Below, in pieces: positions 61,382 to 64,000 of a DNA stretch of 64,000 nucleotides. Position 1 is the first letter of the stretch; each line of letters begins with the position of its first letter. Made by a program: the position numbers and the translations under genes. Below the pieces are notes generated by a model, which saw only the letters and a program-made list of their open reading frames with translations, searched no databases and was not told where the DNA came from. Source of the DNA: Serpentinimonas maccroryi (lineage in GTDB: Bacteria; Pseudomonadota; Gammaproteobacteria; Burkholderiales; Burkholderiaceae_C); assembly GCF_000828915.1 (NCBI RefSeq), contig NZ_AP014569.1:2418001-2482000 (forward strand). The letters run 5' to 3'.

Positions 61382-64000
61382 ATGATGGTTAGCGCCACTT
61401 TGGGCCCTGGCGGCCCGGACCAAGTTGTATCAAAAGCTCTCGAAGCCGCGGCCCACTCGCGCTTCGTGCAACGCATCCGGCGCCGCTACCACGCCGAGCT
61501 GGCGCTGTTGCCGCCGGGGCCGCCCACGGCCGCTGCCATGCGCCAGACGCTGGCGGCGCTGCAAGCGGGGGGCTTGGACACGCCTGCGGCCCTGCGCGTG
61601 CTGCGCCATTTGGTGCTCGAGCGGCTCGCGGTGTTGGACGTGGAGCACGAGGCCCCGCTGGCACTGGTCACCGGGGCCATGACCGATCTGGCCGAACTCG
61701 CGCTCGACACCGCTTTGCAGGTGGCTTTGAGCGAGCTCGACGAGGTCCATGGCGCGCCCACGTGCCCGGATGAAGCGCTTGCCGCAACCTCTGCAACCGC
61801 CGCAAATGCAAAGGCTGCGGCCGGGTGGCGCCGGGCCGAGTTGTGGATCGTGGGCATGGGCAAGCTGGGGGCGCGCGAGCTCAACGTGTCGAGTGACATC
61901 GACCTGATCTACGTCTACGACCAAGACGGCGAAACGCGCGGCAACGCGCTCGGGCGCGGGCGCATCAGCAACCACGAGTATTTTGCCAAGGCGGTCAAGC
62001 GCATTTACAGCCTGATAGGCGACAACACCGAGCACGGCCAGGTGTTTCGGGTCGATCTGGCGTTGCGGCCCAACGGCAACTCGGGCCCGCCCGCGCTCTC
62101 GCTCGACGCGCTCGAGGAGTATTTTTTGGTGCAGGGGCGCGAATGGGAGCGCTTTGCCTGGCTCAAAAGCCGCGTCGTGGCGCCGCAGCAAGTGCTGGAC
62201 ACCGACCACCCGCAGGCGCTGCGCGCCCTGGTGCAGCCCTTTGTGTTCAGGCGCTACCTCGACTACAGCGTGTTCGATGCGCTGCGCAGCCTGCACCAGC
62301 AGATTCGGGAGCACGCGGCCAAACGGGCGGCGGGCAACCCGGGCCGCTTGAACGACGTCAAGCTCTCGCGCGGCGGCATCCGCGAGATCGAGTTCACGGT
62401 GCAGCTGCTGCAGGTGGTGCGTGCCGGCCAGTTCCCCGAGCTGCGCACCCGCGCCACGCTGGAGGCGCTGAAGCGGCTGGTGCGCGCCGGCCTGATGCCC
62501 GAGCCCAAGGCGGCCGCGCTGGCGCAGGCCTACGAGCTGCTGCGCAAGGTGGAGCACCGCATCCAGTACCTGGACGACCAGCAAACCCATCTGCTGCCCA
62601 CGCGCGACGACGACCTGAGCTGGATTGCCCAGACCTTGGGTTTTTCCGACACCGCCGCTTTTTTGTGTGTGCTCGACGCCCAGCGCGAACTGGTGGCGCA
62701 AGAGTTCGACACCCTGCTCGGGGCCGGTGCGCTGCCCTGCAACGGCAAAGGCTGCAACGGCCACGCACCGGCAGCGCCCAGCCACGATTGGCTCACTGTG
62801 CTGGCGCAACTGCCGCCGGGGTTGGGGCTGCGGGTGGCGCAGTGGGCCGAGTCGCCGCGCGTGCAGGGTTTGCGCGAGAGCGCGCGCCAGCGCCTGCTGC
62901 GGCTGTTGCAGCGCACCGGTGCCTGGCTCAATGAAGGGCGGGTGAGCGAGGGCGCGGCGCTGCGCTTGTGCGACTGGATCGAGCCGCTGCTGCGCCGCGA
63001 GAGCTACCTGGCGTTGCTGCAAGAGCGCCCGGCGGTGCACGAGCGGCTGCTGCGCATGCTCGGTGCCGCCCAGTGGCCGGCGCGCTACCTGTTGCGCCAT
63101 CCCGGTGTGATCGACGACTTGGCCGGGCAGCAGCTGTACCAAGAGCGCTTCGAGGCGCCGCAGTTCGAGGCCGACCTCGAGGCGCGCCGCCAGGCGCTGG
63201 CCGCCGGCGGCGACGACGACGAAGAGGCGCTGCTCGACCTGCTGCGTCGCGCGCACCACGCCGAGGTTTTTCGCACGCTGGCGCGTGACGTCGAAGGCGT
63301 GCTCACGGTCGAGCAGGTGGCCGACGACCTGAGCGCCCTGGCCGACGCCGTGCTGCGCGTGAGCGGCCGCTGGTGCTGGCAGCGCCTCAAGCAGCGCCAC
63401 CGCGACGAGCCGCGCTGCGCCATCATCGGCTACGGCAAGCTCGGCGGCAAAGAGCTGGGCTACGGCAGCGACCTCGACATCGTGTTCGTTTACGACGACC
63501 CAGACGAGCGCTCCAGCGAGGTCTATGCCACCTTGGTGCGCAAGCTCATCAACTGGCTCACCGTCAAGACCGGCGAGGGCGATCTGTACGAGATCGACAC
63601 CGCGCTGCGCCCCAACGGCAACTCGGGTCTGCTGGTGACCAGCTTCGACGCCTTTGCGCACTACCAGCAAAACCGAGGCAGCAACACTGCCTGGACTTGG
63701 GAGCACCAAGCGATCACGCGCGCGCGCTGCGTGCTCGGGCCGCCCGACTTGGTGCAGCGCTTCGAGGATGTGCGTCTGGCGGTGCTGACGGCGCCGCGCT
63801 CGAGCGCCGCACTGGCGGCCGAAATCTGCGCCATGCGCGAGCGCTTGCGCCAAGCGCATCCGGTGCGTGCGGGGTTGTTCGACATCAAGCACAGCCCCGG
63901 CGGCATGGTCGATGTCGAGTTTGCGGTGCAGCACCTGGTGCTGGCGCACGCCGCCGCGCACCCGGCGCTGTGCGCCAACAGCGGCAACATCGCCTTGCTG
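61382..64000 (+). CDS. glnE: Glutamine synthetase adenylyltransferase/adenylyl-removase (3' end outside window)
   Basis: 873 codons from ATG 61382 (a second ATG follows at 61385) run open to the right edge; the family has about 900-980 residues, so little is missing. Two nucleotidyltransferase domains are visible. The N-terminal adenylyl-removase domain has VGMGKLGARELNVSSDIDLI with metal-binding Asp172 and Asp174, then LRPNGNSGPPALSL. The C-terminal adenylyltransferase domain has IGYGKLGGKELGYGSDLDIV with Asp697 and Asp699, then LRPNGNSGLLV. GGIREIEFTVQLLQVVR lies between. It adds or removes AMP on glutamine synthetase under PII control. An Ala-rich insert (ATSATAANAKAAA) sits near residue 140. 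Confidence 0.95.
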   Translation, partial: MMVSATLGPGGPDQVVSKALEAAAHSRFVQRIRRRYHAELALLPPGPPTAAAMRQTLAALQAGGLDTPAALRVLRHLVLERLAVLDVEHEAPLALVTGAMTDLAELALDTALQVALSELDEVHGAPTCPDEALAATSATAANAKAAAGWRRAELWIVGMGKLGARELNVSSDIDLIYVYDQDGETRGNALGRGRISNHEYFAKAVKRIYSLIGDNTEHGQVFRVDLALRPNGNSGPPALSLDALEEYFLVQGREWERFAWLKSRVVAPQQVLDTDHPQALRALVQPFVFRRYLDYSVFDALRSLHQQIREHAAKRAAGNPGRLNDVKLSRGGIREIEFTVQLLQVVRAGQFPELRTRATLEALKRLVRAGLMPEPKAAALAQAYELLRKVEHRIQYLDDQQTHLLPTRDDDLSWIAQTLGFSDTAAFLCVLDAQRELVAQEFDTLLGAGALPCNGKGCNGHAPAAPSHDWLTVLAQLPPGLGLRVAQWAESPRVQGLRESARQRLLRLLQRTGAWLNEGRVSEGAALRLCDWIEPLLRRESYLALLQERPAVHERLLRMLGAAQWPARYLLRHPGVIDDLAGQQLYQERFEAPQFEADLEARRQALAAGGDDDEEALLDLLRRAHHAEVFRTLARDVEGVLTVEQVADDLSALADAVLRVSGRWCWQRLKQRHRDEPRCAIIGYGKLGGKELGYGSDLDIVFVYDDPDERSSEVYATLVRKLINWLTVKTGEGDLYEIDTALRPNGNSGLLVTSFDAFAHYQQNRGSNTAWTWEHQAITRARCVLGPPDLVQRFEDVRLAVLTAPRSSAALAAEICAMRERLRQAHPVRAGLFDIKHSPGGMVDVEFAVQHLVLAHAAAHPALCANSGNIALL

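Noticed and set aside
58083-61385. 1100-codon plus-strand open frame
   Set aside because: Entirely antisense to yhdP, Gln/Ala/Gly/His-rich, no recognisable motif.
61430-63961. 843-codon minus-strand open frame
   Set aside because: Antisense to glnE, which has both catalytic domains intact.

Overview
The window is a GC-rich, gene-dense stretch of bacterial chromosome. High GC at third codon positions produces long antisense shadow frames, and stop/start overlaps (ATGA) are frequent. The gene content and order (glnE facing yhdP-nitrilase, purE-purK-tsaC, tsaB-rimI-uracil-DNA glycosylase, dppBCDF-like transporter, CnoX-type thioredoxin) point to a betaproteobacterium of the order Burkholderiales, probably Comamonadaceae. 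That placement is inferred from family knowledge; there is no rRNA in the window to test it.

Layout. 1-3.7 kb: the 3' end of an unrecognised gene, a PPDK-like protein lacking the PEP/pyruvate barrel, a MaoC-phosphotransacetylase fusion and a SemiSWEET transporter. 3.7-10 kb: a GGDEF/EAL protein behind a small unknown gene, then an S8 protease divergent from an ECF sigma factor and its membrane anti-sigma factor; three promoter-like sites with the same 15-nt spacing link these units. 10.1-18.1 kb: tsaC-purK-purE, a CnoX-like thioredoxin, a HigBA-type toxin-antitoxin pair with a 24-bp palindrome at its promoter, a copper chaperone with a His-rich tail, purC and a chemotaxis receptor. 18.3-32.9 kb: one 4859-codon LapA/RTX-type adhesin with an N-terminal retention module, two large internal tandem duplications, a Calx-beta-like repeat, a VWA domain and a type I secretion tail. 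32.9-38.6 kb: a cNMP-patatin lipase, a small decayed islet holding an AlbA_2 (Schlafen-like) pseudogene bounded by 45-bp direct repeats made from the end of mnmA, then mnmA and a J-domain protein. 38.7-45.2 kb: proA, a fumarylacetoacetase-family enzyme, dacB and the tsaB-rimI-UDG operon. 45.2-51 kb: a five-gene peptide ABC importer. 51-64 kb: a phosphofructokinase and mltA, a FixL/FixJ-like two-component pair, a nitrilase, yhdP and glnE, which runs off the right edge.

How the parts fit. Most of the window is housekeeping: purine synthesis, t6A and s2U tRNA modification, proline synthesis, peptidoglycan turnover, nitrogen control and peptide uptake. The accessory interest lies in surface biology and mobile remnants. 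The giant adhesin carries a LapG-type retention/cleavage region, the class of protein whose release is normally governed by c-di-GMP, and a probably active c-di-GMP phosphodiesterase lies 12 kb away under a candidate ECF promoter; a functional link is inference only. No rRNA, tRNA, CRISPR array, transposase or integrase was seen, and no gene-free stretch exceeds 300 bases.
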